64,000 nucleotides of DNA, taken from positions 1-64,000 of the forward strand of contig NZ_MUJY01000132.1 in NCBI RefSeq assembly GCF_002286785.1. The letters run 5' to 3'. This document shows, piece after piece, positions 11,103-20,315 of this stretch (within the stretch, counting starts at the first letter, position 1; each line of letters begins with the position of its first letter). This DNA is from Pseudomonas sp. PIC25 (lineage in GTDB: Bacteria > Pseudomonadota > Gammaproteobacteria > Pseudomonadales > Pseudomonadaceae). A model generated the notes under the pieces. It worked only from the letters and a program-made list of their open reading frames with translations, did no database searches and had not been told where the DNA came from. The translations under genes and the position numbers were made by a program.

Positions 11103-12236
11103 TCAGGCGTTGGCCAGTCTATGCAGGAGTGCCAGCGTTTCTTCGATCACCTGGGCTTCGGTATAGAAGTGTGGGGAAAGGCGAATACCCCCTCCGCGCT
11201 GGGCGCAGATGACCTGTTCAGCCTTGAGGCGCTCGAACAGCGCCTGATTATCCCAGCCGTTCAGGCTGAACGTCAGGATGCCGGCGCGTCGGGTCGGATC
11301 GCCCGGGCTGTGCAGGCTCACGCCGGCAATGCTCGTCAACCCGTCGTGCAGCCGTTGGACCCGGTCTGCCAGCGCAAGGCCTACGGCATCCATTCCAACC
11401 TCTTCGAGCAGCGAGAGGCTTGCCTCCAGCGCCATGGCTCCGAGCATGTTGGGGCTGCCGCATTCGAAGCGTCTTGCCGTTCGTGCGGGCTGCCAATCGT
11501 TGCGATCGTAATCGCCGGCATGTTCCAGCATGTGCCAGCCGTACTCGTGCAGTGTCAGTTGTTCCCGCATGTCGCTGCGGCAATAGAAGACGCCAAGTCC
11601 TTCCGGCCCGAGCATCCATTTGTGGCCGTCGGCCATGGCGAAAGCGCAGTCGCATGCCTGGGCGTCGAAGGGCAGGGCGCCGAGATGCTGGATAGCATCG
11701 ACGCAAAACAGTACGCCCCGAGTCCGACATGCATGACCGAGCCGTTCGATATCCAGGCGCAGGCCGCTGGCGTACTGCACGGAGCTGATCGATAGCAGCC
11801 GGGTTCGTGGACCGCAGGCGGCAAGTAGATTCCCCTCCGGGTCCGAGCCCTTGAGGCCGACCTGCTTCACCACGACCCCGCGTGGCTTCAGCGCCTCCCA
11901 TACCACCCGGTTGGAGGGGAATTCTTCGTCGCTGATGACGATTTCGTCACCTGGTCGCCAGTCGAGACCGAAGGCAACGAAAGACAACGCTTCTGATGTA
12001 TTCTTGACCAGCGCGATGTCTGCGGTGCTGGGTGCATTGAGCAGGTACTTGAGGCGTTCGCGTAGTCGTCGCTCGGTCTGTAGCCAGTCTGGATAGTTAC
12101 GTGCGCCTAGGCGTGCGTTTTCTTCGGCGAAGGCTGTAACCGCCAGAGTCGCGCGTTTCGGCCAGGGTGCGACAGCGGCATGGTTCAGATAGCGCAGCCC
12201 ATGAGCTTGCGGAAATTCGTCTTGAAAGCCGTACAT
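11103..12236 (-). CDS. Class V PLP aminotransferase / cysteine desulfurase-like protein
   Basis: This 377-residue protein has the class V aminotransferase fold. LNHAAVAPWP opens the protein, VDAIQHLGALPFDAQACDCAF contains the PLP-ring Asp, and DGHKWMLGPEGLG contains the Schiff-base lysine. The C-terminus has the IRLSPHFYTE motif. The flexible loop carrying a catalytic Cys in true NifS/SufS enzymes is not evident, so a desulfurase role is unproven; kynureninase-like or isopenicillin-epimerase-like members look similar. It is transcribed toward rgsA and diverges from the TetR gene. Confidence 0.8.
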   Translation of the reverse strand: MYGFQDEFPQAHGLRYLNHAAVAPWPKRATLAVTAFAEENARLGARNYPDWLQTERRLRERLKYLLNAPSTADIALVKNTSEALSFVAFGLDWRPGDEIVISDEEFPSNRVVWEALKPRGVVVKQVGLKGSDPEGNLLAACGPRTRLLSISSVQYASGLRLDIERLGHACRTRGVLFCVDAIQHLGALPFDAQACDCAFAMADGHKWMLGPEGLGVFYCRSDMREQLTLHEYGWHMLEHAGDYDRNDWQPARTARRFECGSPNMLGAMALEASLSLLEEVGMDAVGLALADRVQRLHDGLTSIAGVSLHSPGDPTRRAGILTFSLNGWDNQALFERLKAEQVICAQRGGGIRLSPHFYTEAQVIEETLALLHRLANA

Positions 12237-12311
12237 GATTGGTTGTTCCGTGCAATTTCCTGCTATTTAGGCATAATACGCGGCTTCGAGTTTTGACCCT
12301 TCAGTCTCTTT

Positions 12312-12953
12312 ATGCAGAAAGAACCCCGTAAGGTCCGTGAGTTTCGTCGTCGCGAACAGGAAATTCTCGACACCGCGTTGAAGCTGTTCCTCGAGCAAGG
12401 AGAGGACAGTGTGACCGTGGAGATGATCGCCGACGCCGTCGGTATCGGCAAAGGCACCATCTACAAGCACTTCAAGTCCAAGGCGGAGATCTATCTGCGT
12501 CTGATGCTCGACTACGAGCGGGATTTGAACGAGCTTTTCCACTCGGAGAACGTCGCCAAGGACAAGGAAGCGTTGTCACGCGCTTACTTCGAGTTCCGCA
12601 TGCGCGACCCGCAGCGTTATCGGCTGTTCGATCGCCTGGAAGAGAAGGTGGTCAAGGGCAACCAGGTTCCGGAGATGGTGGAGCAGTTGCACCGGATTCG
12701 CGCCTCGAACTTCGAGCGGCTGACCCAGTTGATCGAAGGGCGCATCGCCGAAGGCAAGCTGGAGGACGTGCCGCCGTACTTCCACTACTGTGCCGCCTGG
12801 GCCTTGGTCCATGGTGCCGTGGCACTGTACCACTCGCCGTTCTGGCGCGAAGTGCTGGAGGATCAGGAAGGTTTCTTCCAGTTTCTCATGGACATTGGCG
12901 TGCGCATGGGCAACAAGCGTCGGCGCGATGGAGAGCATCCGGCGGCTGGCTGA
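12312..12953 (+). CDS. TetR-family transcriptional regulator
   Basis: This 213-residue regulator has a TetR helix-turn-helix near residues 25-60 (VTVEMIADAVGIGKGTIYKHFKSKAEIY) and an all-helical C-terminal ligand and dimer domain. P. aeruginosa has a similar regulator in this position. The ligand is unknown. It is divergent from the class V aminotransferase across 75 bp. CATAAT at about 12270 could be a -10 element for it. Confidence 0.88.
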   Translation: MQKEPRKVREFRRREQEILDTALKLFLEQGEDSVTVEMIADAVGIGKGTIYKHFKSKAEIYLRLMLDYERDLNELFHSENVAKDKEALSRAYFEFRMRDPQRYRLFDRLEEKVVKGNQVPEMVEQLHRIRASNFERLTQLIEGRIAEGKLEDVPPYFHYCAAWALVHGAVALYHSPFWREVLEDQEGFFQFLMDIGVRMGNKRRRDGEHPAAG

Positions 12954-13038
12954 TATTCAGCGCCTGAATGGCGCTGCCAGGCATGCGGGTCGGTAAGTCG
13001 AGGGATATACTCGGGAACATCAGCCTCCGGAGTCGTCC

Positions 13039-14007
13039 ATGATCGTCGATCGCCAGGGCAGGCGTTTCCGCAACCTGCGGATCAGCCTGACCGCCGCCTG
13101 CAACTATGCGTGTACCTATTGCGTGCCGGACGGCAAGCGTCTGGTTGCCGCGCAGGACGAACTCTCTGCCGAAGCCTTGATTCGCGGAGTAGCCTATCTG
13201 ATCGAGGCAGCGGGGATCGAGCGCCTACGTATCACGGGCGGTGAGCCACTGGTAAGCCCCAAGCTCGAGCCTTTCATGCGCGCGGTCGGCACGCTGGGGC
13301 TGTCGGACATCAGCCTGACCACCAACGGCCAACTGCTGACGCGCAAGCTTCCCCTGTTGCTGGAGGCCGGCATCCGTCGCCTGAACGTCTCCTTGGATAC
13401 ACTGGATGCCGAGGCGTTCCGTCATATCGCACGTGGCGGCGATCTGGCGACGGTTCTCGATGGCCTCGAGCAGGCGCGTGTTGCCGGACTGAAAATCAAA
13501 CTGAACATGGTGCCGCTGCGCGGCAAGAATCTCGATCAGGTACTGCCGCTGCTGGATTACTGCCTGGAGCGAGGATTCGAGCTGCGCTTCATCGAACTGA
13601 TGCGCATGGGGCACCTTGCCCGCGATCCCAACGCGTTCAACCAGCAGTTCGTCGGTATGGGCGAGTTGCTCGAGCTGATTGGGGAGCGTTACGTCTACCA
13701 GCAGGCCGAGGCGCCGCTGGATGCTACGGCTTTGCGCTATGAAATTCCCGAAGGCGGCTTTTTCGGTGTGATTGCCAACGAGAGCGTGCCATTCTGCCGT
13801 ACCTGTTCGCGTCTGCGCTTGTCCTCCACCGGCTGGCTGCATGGGTGTCTGTCTTCCAGCAATCGTCACTACATTGGCGATCTGCTCGACAAGCCGCGCC
13901 ACCAGGCGCTTCCGGCATTGCAGCGGCTTCTGGTCAGGGCGCTGGCAGATAAGCAGGACCTGGCATTCTCCGGTGGCGTCACGGTGATGAAGATCATCGG
14001 TGGCTGA
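13039..14007 (+). CDS. moaA: GTP 3',8-cyclase MoaA (radical SAM)
   Basis: MoaA converts GTP to 3',8-cyclo-GTP, the first step of molybdenum cofactor synthesis. The 322-residue protein has the radical-SAM cysteines Cys21, Cys25 and Cys28 (CNYACTYC) and GGEPL. The C-terminal second cluster ligands are in CRTCSRLRLSSTGWLHGC, and the conserved terminal Gly-Gly pair is present. It stands alone: no moaB, moaC, moaD, moaE or moeA gene is nearby. P. aeruginosa has two moaA genes elsewhere, so this may be an extra copy. GGAG lies upstream of ATG 13039. Confidence 0.88.
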   Translation: MIVDRQGRRFRNLRISLTAACNYACTYCVPDGKRLVAAQDELSAEALIRGVAYLIEAAGIERLRITGGEPLVSPKLEPFMRAVGTLGLSDISLTTNGQLLTRKLPLLLEAGIRRLNVSLDTLDAEAFRHIARGGDLATVLDGLEQARVAGLKIKLNMVPLRGKNLDQVLPLLDYCLERGFELRFIELMRMGHLARDPNAFNQQFVGMGELLELIGERYVYQQAEAPLDATALRYEIPEGGFFGVIANESVPFCRTCSRLRLSSTGWLHGCLSSSNRHYIGDLLDKPRHQALPALQRLLVRALADKQDLAFSGGVTVMKIIGG

Positions 14008-14219
14008 GCACATCGATTCTTTCTTACAGAAAAACGATGGCCGATTTCTCATTCGCTCTATCGAGCCGGTGTTCGTTCTCCGTGCGAGGCGTGTTCACTG
14101 GTCTTGCCGGCTCTCAACGGTTGGAGCCGGTGCGCATGGCCGTGTGGGCTCTGATGGCGCGGATGCTGCATCTGGCGTCTGTCTGCCGGTTTTCCGTCGC
14201 CGGGCATAGGGAGTGTTCG

Positions 14220-14822
14220 ATGCGAAGTCTGATTCTATTGCTGGTCTTTTCGGCCTTGGCGGGTTGCATGAGCGTCAGCGATCTTGCCGAGGGCACCCGT
14301 TATCACTTGGGTGATGCGGGACTCCTCGATCATAGCGAGACTCGCCGGGTCAACAATCTGCGCTTACAGCCCGACTCTTTCATCTACATCGCGCAGGGCC
14401 ATTTCGTGCCGCCCGGCAAGGCCTATCCGCGCCCCAACGTCGTGGCCGAAGAGGCCTTCAACGGTTTCGTGGAGTATTTCCCCATGATTCGCCGCGCGAA
14501 GGCGCCGGTCGGGTTGGAGGAGGCGATGGGGCAGGCGCGGTCCGCAGGTGCCCATTACCTTCTCTACTGTCGGTTCGCCGGTGCCGACGACCGTATCGGA
14601 ACCTGGGAGGAGTGGGAAGACCAAGAAGCCCTGGATCGTCTCGGCACCGACCGTGGGGTGATCCAATTGATGCTAGTGGAAACCAACACCCGCTATCTGG
14701 TGGATACTGCGCGCATTCGCAGCCGCGGCGGTTTACTGACGCTCTATGACACCAAGCCGGAAGACCTGCTGGGCCCGCCGTTGCGTGACTATGCCCGGAG
14801 TTTGCTCGGCTTGAGTCGTTAA
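14220..14822 (+). CDS. DUF4823-like lipoprotein
   Basis: The start ATG 14220 gives a 200-residue protein with a lipoprotein signal: a hydrophobic stretch ending ALAGC with Cys16. The mature part is mixed alpha/beta with no recognised catalytic motif and fits the small DUF4823 lipoprotein family as I recall it. A longer in-frame reading from 14037 adds a non-signal N-terminus and is rejected. The 212 bp between moaA and this gene hold no clear feature. It lies 12 bp before the DUF1285 gene, so the two are probably co-transcribed. Confidence 0.7.
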   Translation: MRSLILLLVFSALAGCMSVSDLAEGTRYHLGDAGLLDHSETRRVNNLRLQPDSFIYIAQGHFVPPGKAYPRPNVVAEEAFNGFVEYFPMIRRAKAPVGLEEAMGQARSAGAHYLLYCRFAGADDRIGTWEEWEDQEALDRLGTDRGVIQLMLVETNTRYLVDTARIRSRGGLLTLYDTKPEDLLGPPLRDYARSLLGLSR

Positions 14823-14834
14823 GGAGAACCCAAC

Positions 14835-15404
14835 ATGTCCGATTCCGGCAAGGCGAGCGACCTGCTCGCTCAGATTCCCAAGACCGAAAAGAAAGGCTTG
14901 CCACCGGTACATCTGTGGAATCCCGATTTCTGCGGCGATATCGATATGCGGATCGCCCGTGATGGCACTTGGTATTACATGGGAACGCCGATCGGGCGAA
15001 AGCCGATGGTGCGCCTGTTCTCCACCATCATTCGGCGCGATGGCGACGACTACTTTCTGGTGACGCCTGTAGAGAAGGTGGGTATCAAGGTGGACGATGC
15101 GCCATTCGTGGCCGTGAGCGTCGACGTCGAGGGGCAGGGGGAGCGTCAGGTGTTGCGCTTCGTCACCAATGTCGAGGACGAAGTGGAGGCGGGGAGCGAG
15201 CACCCGATCCGGGTCGCCCTGGATGCCGGGACTCAGGAGCCTGCGCCGTACGTGCATGTTCGCGCCAATCTGGAGGCACTGATCCACCGGAATGTGTTTT
15301 ACCAGTTAGTGGAGTTGGCCGTGCCACGGGAAATGGATGGTCGCACTTGGCTGGGTGTCTGGAGCGGGGGGCAGTTTTTTCCCATCGGGCCGCAGGATGA
15401 GTGA
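14835..15404 (+). CDS. DUF1285 family protein
   Basis: This 189-residue cytoplasmic protein matches the DUF1285 pattern: [18 protein letters not shown], then [13 protein letters not shown] and [23 protein letters not shown]. No enzymatic function is established for the family. TAAGGAG precedes ATG 14835. A similar protein sits beside etfQO in P. aeruginosa. It is followed by a bidirectional terminator shared with etfQO. Confidence 0.85.
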   Translation: MSDSGKASDLLAQIPKTEKKGLPPVHLWNPDFCGDIDMRIARDGTWYYMGTPIGRKPMVRLFSTIIRRDGDDYFLVTPVEKVGIKVDDAPFVAVSVDVEGQGERQVLRFVTNVEDEVEAGSEHPIRVALDAGTQEPAPYVHVRANLEALIHRNVFYQLVELAVPREMDGRTWLGVWSGGQFFPIGPQDE

Positions 15405-15417
15405 ACCCCGGACATGA

Positions 15418-15445
15418 AAAAGGCTCCCGAAGGAGCCTTTTCGTT
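15418..15445. terminator. Bidirectional terminator between DUF1285 gene and etfQO
   Basis: AAAAGGCTCC (15418-15427), loop CGAA and GGAGCCTTTT (15432-15441) form a perfect 10-bp stem with A and T flanks. It serves both converging genes. Confidence 0.85.
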
Positions 15446-15447
15446 TC

Positions 15448-17103
15448 TTACATGTTGGGGTAGTTCGGGCCGCCGGTACCTTCCGGCGCAACCCAGGTAA
15501 TGTTCTGGGCCGGGTCTTTGATGTCGCAGGTCTTGCAGTGCACGCAGTTCTGCGCGTTGATCTGGAATTTCTTTTCGCCGTTTTCCTGGGTGACCACTTC
15601 GTAGACACCGGCCGGACAGTAGCGCTGGGCCGGCTCGTCGTACAGCGGCAGGTTCTTGCTCAGCGGAATGCTCGGGTCGGTCAGCTTCAGGTGGCAGGGC
15701 TGTTCCTCTTCATGGTTGGTGTTGGAGAGAAACACCGAGGACAGTTTGTCGAAACTGATCTTGCCGTCCGGCTTCGGGTATTCGATCTTGGTCGCTTCTG
15801 CTGCCGGCTTCAGGCAAGCGTAATCCGGCTTGGTGTCGTGCAGCGTGACCGGGATCTTGCCGCCGAAGATGTTCTGGTCGATGAAGTTGAACGCCCCGCC
15901 CATCAGTGCGCCGTACTTGTGCAGTGCCGGACCGAAGTTGCGGCTACGGAACAGCTCGTCGTACAGCCAACTGCCCTTGAAGGCATCGACATAGTTGGTC
16001 AGCTCGTCACCGCCCTCACGGCCGGCGGCCAGGGCTTCGGCGATGGCTTCGGCAGCGAGCATGCCGGATTTCATCGCCGTATGGCTGCCTTTGATCTTGG
16101 CGAAGTTCAGCGTGCCCAGGTCACAGCCGATCAGCGCGCCACCGGGGAAAACCATCTTCGGCAGCGAGTTCAGGCCGCCCTTGCAGATCGCGCGGGCCCC
16201 ATAGCTGATGCGCTTGCCGCCTTCGAGGTACTGCTTGATGACAGGGTGGTGCTTATAGCGCTGGAACTCGTCGAACGGCGACAGATGCGGGTTGCTGTAG
16301 GACAGGTCAACGATCAGGCCCACGACCACCTGATTATTTTCCAGGTGATAAAGGAAGGATCCGCCCATGTTCTCATCGTCCAGCGGCCAGCCGGCGGTGT
16401 GTACCACCAGGCCCTGCTCGTGCTTGGCCGGGTCGACTTCCCACAGTTCCTTGATGCCGATGCCGTAGTGCTGGGCATCGGCTTCCGATGCCAGGTTGTA
16501 GCGCTTGAGCAACTGCTTGCCGATATGGCCACGGCAACCTTCGGCGAACAGGGTATATTTGCCGCGCAGCTCCATGCCGGGAGTGTAGTAGCCTTCCTTC
16601 GGGTTGCCTTCGCGATCGACGCCGAGATCGCCGGTGATGATGCCGCGAACCACGCCGTTTTCGTCGATCAGGGCTTCCTGGGCTGCGAAGCCCGGGTAGA
16701 TCTCGACACCCAGGCCTTCGGCCTGCTGGGCCAGCCAGCGGCACAGGTTGCCCAAGGAGATGATGTAGTTGCCTTCGTTGTGCATGGTCTTGGGCACAAA
16801 GAAGTTCGGAATCTTGCTGGCGGTTTCGGCGCTCTTGAACAGGTAGATGTCGTCACGCTTGACCGGTGTGTTCAGCGGGGCGCCGAGGTCTTTCCAGTCG
16901 GGGAAGAGTTCATTCAGGGCTCGTGGCTCGAAAACGGCACCGGAGAGAATGTGGGCGCCGACTTCGGAACCCTTCTCGACCACACAGACGCTGATCTCCT
17001 GACCAGCTTCGGCGGCCTTCTGCTTCAGTCGGCAGGCGGCGGACAGACCGGCAGGGCCGGCGCCGACGATGACGACGTCGAATTCCATGTATTCGCGTTC
17101 CAC
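15448..17103 (-). CDS. etfQO: Electron transfer flavoprotein-ubiquinone oxidoreductase
   Basis: ETF-QO passes electrons from reduced ETF to ubiquinone at the inner membrane. The 551-residue protein has an N-terminal FAD dinucleotide motif VIVGAGPAGLSAACRL, the GCDLGTLNFAKIKGSHTAMKSG flavin and quinone region, and a C-terminal 4Fe-4S ferredoxin domain with CPAGVYEV and CVHCKTCDIKDP. Length is full. It diverges from etfBA across 324 bp that contain a PsrA-like box. The pair accepts electrons from acyl-CoA dehydrogenases, plausibly including AtuD in this window. Confidence 0.95.
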   Translation of the reverse strand: MEREYMEFDVVIVGAGPAGLSAACRLKQKAAEAGQEISVCVVEKGSEVGAHILSGAVFEPRALNELFPDWKDLGAPLNTPVKRDDIYLFKSAETASKIPNFFVPKTMHNEGNYIISLGNLCRWLAQQAEGLGVEIYPGFAAQEALIDENGVVRGIITGDLGVDREGNPKEGYYTPGMELRGKYTLFAEGCRGHIGKQLLKRYNLASEADAQHYGIGIKELWEVDPAKHEQGLVVHTAGWPLDDENMGGSFLYHLENNQVVVGLIVDLSYSNPHLSPFDEFQRYKHHPVIKQYLEGGKRISYGARAICKGGLNSLPKMVFPGGALIGCDLGTLNFAKIKGSHTAMKSGMLAAEAIAEALAAGREGGDELTNYVDAFKGSWLYDELFRSRNFGPALHKYGALMGGAFNFIDQNIFGGKIPVTLHDTKPDYACLKPAAEATKIEYPKPDGKISFDKLSSVFLSNTNHEEEQPCHLKLTDPSIPLSKNLPLYDEPAQRYCPAGVYEVVTQENGEKKFQINAQNCVHCKTCDIKDPAQNITWVAPEGTGGPNYPNM

Positions 17104-17211
17104 AGGCTATCTCCTACTCGAGGCACTCTTGATGTTATAGGGGGAAGGCTATGATCATTGCCTGACCTGAGCTGCGGGGCATTATATCTACACCCTTTGT
17201 CGGGTCCAATA

Positions 17212-17225
17212 CAAACGTTTGTTTG
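17212..17225. promoter_or_regulatory. PsrA-type operator in the etfQO-etfB gap
   Basis: CAAAC-GTTT-GTTTG fits the published Pseudomonas PsrA consensus (G/C)AAAC-N2-4-GTTTG/C and includes the palindrome CAAACGTTTG. PsrA is a TetR-type repressor released by long-chain fatty acids. The rest of the 324-bp gap holds promoters for both genes and a hairpin at 17233-17258, with no small gene seen. Confidence 0.6.
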
Positions 17226-17232
17226 AATTTCG

Positions 17233-17258
17233 CGGAGCCCTGATAGAATCAGGCTCCG
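17233..17258. other. Hairpin in the etfQO-etfB intergenic region
   Basis: CGGAG-C-CCTGAT, loop AGA, ATCAGG-CTCCG makes an 11-bp stem with one bulge. No T-tract follows on the plus strand, so it is not an obvious terminator. Its role is unknown. Confidence 0.45.
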
Positions 17259-17427
17259 AGGCTTATGACGAGGTATTTTGCTGTATTGACCCAAATGGGC
17301 GTTACGGTCAAGATACGGGCGGTTTTGCGCTTGCCGTCTAGGCTGACAGTCGGTTCCGGCCGACCTGCATCACCGGCCAGGCTTGCCTTGGCGACATTCT
17401 TATTCACCGGAGAGTAACGAGGAATCC

Positions 17428-18177
17428 ATGAAGGTTCTTGTAGCTGTCAAACGAGTGGTTGACTACAACGTCAAGGTCCGCGTCAAAGCGGACAACTCCG
17501 GCGTTGATCTCGCCAACGTCAAGATGTCGATGAACCCCTTCTGCGAAATCGCCGTGGAAGAGGCGGTACGCCTGAAAGAGAAAGGCGTCGCCAGCGAAAT
17601 CGTCGTCGTCTCCATCGGCCCCAATGCCGCTCAAGAGCAGCTGCGTACCGCTCTGGCCCTGGGGGCCGACCGTGCGATCCTGGTCGAATGCAACGATGAG
17701 CTGAACTCCCTCGCCGTGGCCAAGCTGCTCAAGGCGGTGGTCGAGAAGGAACAGCCGCAACTGGTGATCATGGGCAAGCAGGCCATCGACAGCGACAACA
17801 ACCAGACCGGCCAGATGCTTGGCGCGCTGACCGGCATGCCGCAGGGCACCTTCGCCTCCAAGGTGGAAGTGGCTGGCGACAAGGTCAACGTCACCCGCGA
17901 GATCGACGGCGGCCTGCAGACCGTGGCCCTCAACCTACCTGCGATCGTTACCACCGACCTGCGTCTGAACGAGCCGCGCTATGCGTCTCTACCGAACATC
18001 ATGAAGGCCAAGAAGAAGCCGCTGGACGTGCTCACCCCGGATACCCTGGGCGTTTCCACCGCTTCCACCGTCAAGACCCTGAAAGTCGAAGCACCGGCTG
18101 CCCGTAGCGCCGGTATCAAGGTCAAGTCCGTGGCTGAACTGGTCGAGAAACTGAAGAACGAGGCGAAGGTAATCTAA
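17428..18177 (+). CDS. etfB: Electron transfer flavoprotein beta subunit
   Basis: EtfB is the AMP-binding small subunit of the ETF heterodimer that collects electrons from acyl-CoA dehydrogenases. The 249-residue protein begins [19 protein letters not shown], and has [12 protein letters not shown] and the [16 protein letters not shown] nucleotide motif. ATG 17428 is preceded by GAGGAA; an upstream in-frame start at 17383 is unlikely. Its stop directly abuts the etfA ATG. Confidence 0.97.
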   Translation: MKVLVAVKRVVDYNVKVRVKADNSGVDLANVKMSMNPFCEIAVEEAVRLKEKGVASEIVVVSIGPNAAQEQLRTALALGADRAILVECNDELNSLAVAKLLKAVVEKEQPQLVIMGKQAIDSDNNQTGQMLGALTGMPQGTFASKVEVAGDKVNVTREIDGGLQTVALNLPAIVTTDLRLNEPRYASLPNIMKAKKKPLDVLTPDTLGVSTASTVKTLKVEAPAARSAGIKVKSVAELVEKLKNEAKVI

Positions 18178-19107
18178 ATGACTATCTTGGTTGTTGCTGA
18201 ACACACTAACGCCGCTCTGGCGCCTGCCACCCTGAACGTCGTGACCGCTGCACAGAAGATCGGCGGTGACATCCACGTCTTGGTCGCCGGCAGTGGTTGC
18301 TCCGCCGCCGCCGAAGCCGCCGCCAAGGTTGCCGGCGTCTCCAAGGTTCTGGTTGCCGACAACGCCGCCTATGCCCACCAGCTGCCGGAAAACGTCGCTC
18401 CGCTGATTGCCGAGCTGGCCAAGGGTTACAGCCATGTGCTGGCCGCTGCCACCACCAACGGCAAGAACTTCCTGCCGCGCGTTGCCGCGCAACTGGACGT
18501 CGATCAGATCTCCGAGATCATCGCTGTCGAGAGCGCCGATACCTTCAAGCGCCCGATCTATGCCGGTAACGCCATCGCCACCGTGCAGTCTTCCGCTGCC
18601 GTCAAGGTGATCACCGTGCGTACCACCGGTTTCGATGCCGCTGCTGCCGAAGGCGGTTCCGCTGCCGTCGAAGCGGTGAGCGGTCCGGCCGATGCCGGCA
18701 AGTCCGCTTTCGTCGGCGAAGAGCTGGCCAAGTCCGACCGTCCCGAGCTGACTGCCGCCAAGATCGTTGTTTCCGGCGGCCGCGGCATGCAGAACGGCGA
18801 GAACTTCAAGCATCTGTACGCGCTGGCCGACAAGCTGGGCGCTGCCGTAGGCGCTTCCCGCGCCGCGGTCGACGCCGGTTTCGTGCCGAACGACATGCAG
18901 GTCGGCCAGACCGGCAAGATCGTTGCGCCGCAGCTGTACATCGCCGTCGGTATCTCCGGCGCGATCCAGCATCTGGCAGGCATGAAAGACTCCAAGGTCA
19001 TTGTCGCCATCAACAAGGACGAAGAAGCCCCGATCTTCCAGGTGGCGGATTACGGCCTGGTGGCTGACCTGTTCGAAGCCGTTCCGGAGTTGGAAAAGCT
19101 GGTCTGA
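18178..19107 (+). CDS. etfA: Electron transfer flavoprotein alpha subunit
   Basis: EtfA carries the redox FAD of ETF. The 309-residue protein opens with ILVVAEHTN. Its C-terminal FAD domain shows [33 protein letters not shown] and [18 protein letters not shown], the standard family signature. It starts immediately after etfB and is followed by a strong terminator. Confidence 0.97.
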   Translation: MTILVVAEHTNAALAPATLNVVTAAQKIGGDIHVLVAGSGCSAAAEAAAKVAGVSKVLVADNAAYAHQLPENVAPLIAELAKGYSHVLAAATTNGKNFLPRVAAQLDVDQISEIIAVESADTFKRPIYAGNAIATVQSSAAVKVITVRTTGFDAAAAEGGSAAVEAVSGPADAGKSAFVGEELAKSDRPELTAAKIVVSGGRGMQNGENFKHLYALADKLGAAVGASRAAVDAGFVPNDMQVGQTGKIVAPQLYIAVGISGAIQHLAGMKDSKVIVAINKDEEAPIFQVADYGLVADLFEAVPELEKLV

Positions 19108-19134
19108 CCCAACCCCAACCGCTTTGTCCAAACG

Positions 19135-19162
19135 AAAAACCCGCTCATCGAGCGGGTTTTTT
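19135..19162. terminator. Terminator after etfA (converging with plaF)
   Basis: AACCCGCT (19138-19145), loop CATCG, AGCGGGTT (19151-19158) with a T-run to 19162 and A-run on the other side. It can act for both converging genes. Confidence 0.85.
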
Positions 19163-19177
19163 GTTGCCGGCGATTCG

Positions 19178-20116
19178 TTAGCCTTTTGTGTTGTCGGTTT
19201 TGTCGAGGAAGGCTTGGTAATGCCGGGCGGTTTCCTCGGGGCGTTCGATCATGGGCGCATGCCCGCAGTTTTCCATGATCACCACGCTCGGCTGCTTCAG
19301 CAGCGGTTTCATCACATCGATGCTGGAAACATGCAGGGCGCGATCCTTGTCGCCCCAAAGTAGCAGGGTGGGGGCCTGGACCTTGGGCAGCTCCGGCTCC
19401 AGAGGAATGTAGCGTTCGATCAATTGCTGGAAAATCCGCTCGTAATGAGCGCTGTTGGCGATGGCCTGTTCGGCGAAATGGCGCTTCAGTGGCTCCGGCA
19501 ACGGTGGTGGCTCGACAAAGACGAAGGCCAGGAGGCGATTGAAGTCTTCCGGGGTTTTCACTACCAGAGGGTTGGCATCGCCACGCTCGATGCGTTCGAA
19601 CAGCTCGCTCTTCACCGGTGCGGTGACACCGGCGTTATCCAGGAGCGCAACCGATAGGACCTGCTCGGGATAGCGGGCTGCATAGAGTGCGGCGATATGT
19701 CCACCCATGGAATTGCCGATCAGATGCAAGCGGCTGATGCCGAGCGCCTTGGCGAAGCTGGCGACTCGCTCGACCTGGGTGCCGACATCGTAGCTGGCTT
19801 CCGGCTTGTCACTATCGCCGAAACCGGGAAGGTCCAGGGCGATGACGTGATAGCGTTCGGTGAAGTAACGGGAAAAGCGCAGCCAGTTGTCCTTGTTGGC
19901 ACCGAAGCCATGGATCATCAGGATGGTTTCGCCATCCTGCGGGCCGCCTTCGTAATAGTGGACGCTGATATCGCCGACACGGACCTGCCTGGGCGTGAGT
20001 CCGGCCAACTGACGCTCGACGAACTGAGCTCCAGCCATCAGCAGGGGCGGGTGCAGGTAGAGGACGGCGGCCGTTGCGGACAGAAGGAAAAGGAAGGCGA
20101 ACAGGGCTTTCTTCAT
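19178..20116 (-). CDS. plaF: Membrane-anchored phospholipase A PlaF (alpha/beta hydrolase)
   Basis: The 312-residue protein closely resembles P. aeruginosa PlaF (PA2949), an inner-membrane-anchored phospholipase A1 active on bacterial glycerophospholipids and linked to virulence and membrane remodelling. An N-terminal hydrophobic segment (about residues 4-28) forms the anchor. IHGFG is the oxyanion motif and GNSMGG holds the nucleophile (about Ser136). LLWGDKD supplies the acid and ENCGHAPMIERPEE the histidine. AAGGAG precedes ATG 20116 on the minus strand. Confidence 0.9.
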   Translation of the reverse strand: MKKALFAFLFLLSATAAVLYLHPPLLMAGAQFVERQLAGLTPRQVRVGDISVHYYEGGPQDGETILMIHGFGANKDNWLRFSRYFTERYHVIALDLPGFGDSDKPEASYDVGTQVERVASFAKALGISRLHLIGNSMGGHIAALYAARYPEQVLSVALLDNAGVTAPVKSELFERIERGDANPLVVKTPEDFNRLLAFVFVEPPPLPEPLKRHFAEQAIANSAHYERIFQQLIERYIPLEPELPKVQAPTLLLWGDKDRALHVSSIDVMKPLLKQPSVVIMENCGHAPMIERPEETARHYQAFLDKTDNTKG

Positions 20117-20315
20117 CGGGGCTCCTTGCCGGTCGTGAATGCGGATTCGCTCGGGTTCCGTATCCTACCAGTGACATATGGCATGGCGGTGTTCTGTCGG
20201 AGGCGTGACTTCATCTACCATTCGAAATGTCGGGTTCGAGGGGGCGCCAGCCATCCTTACCCTTGGCCGCCCAGCTGTGGAACAATGCCCTAATCGCTCA
20301 TGTTGGAAGTCATTC

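Noticed and set aside
11103-12236. Assignment of the class V aminotransferase as a cysteine desulfurase
   Set aside because: The catalytic Cys loop of IscS/SufS was not visible, so only the family was reported.
14037-14219. N-terminal extension of the DUF4823-like lipoprotein
   Set aside because: The extension places the signal and lipobox in the middle of the protein. ATG 14220 gives a proper signal.
15538-17154. Long plus-strand open frame (538 codons) opposite etfQO
   Set aside because: It is the shadow of a GC-rich minus-strand gene. The etfQO motifs and terminal cluster are unambiguous.
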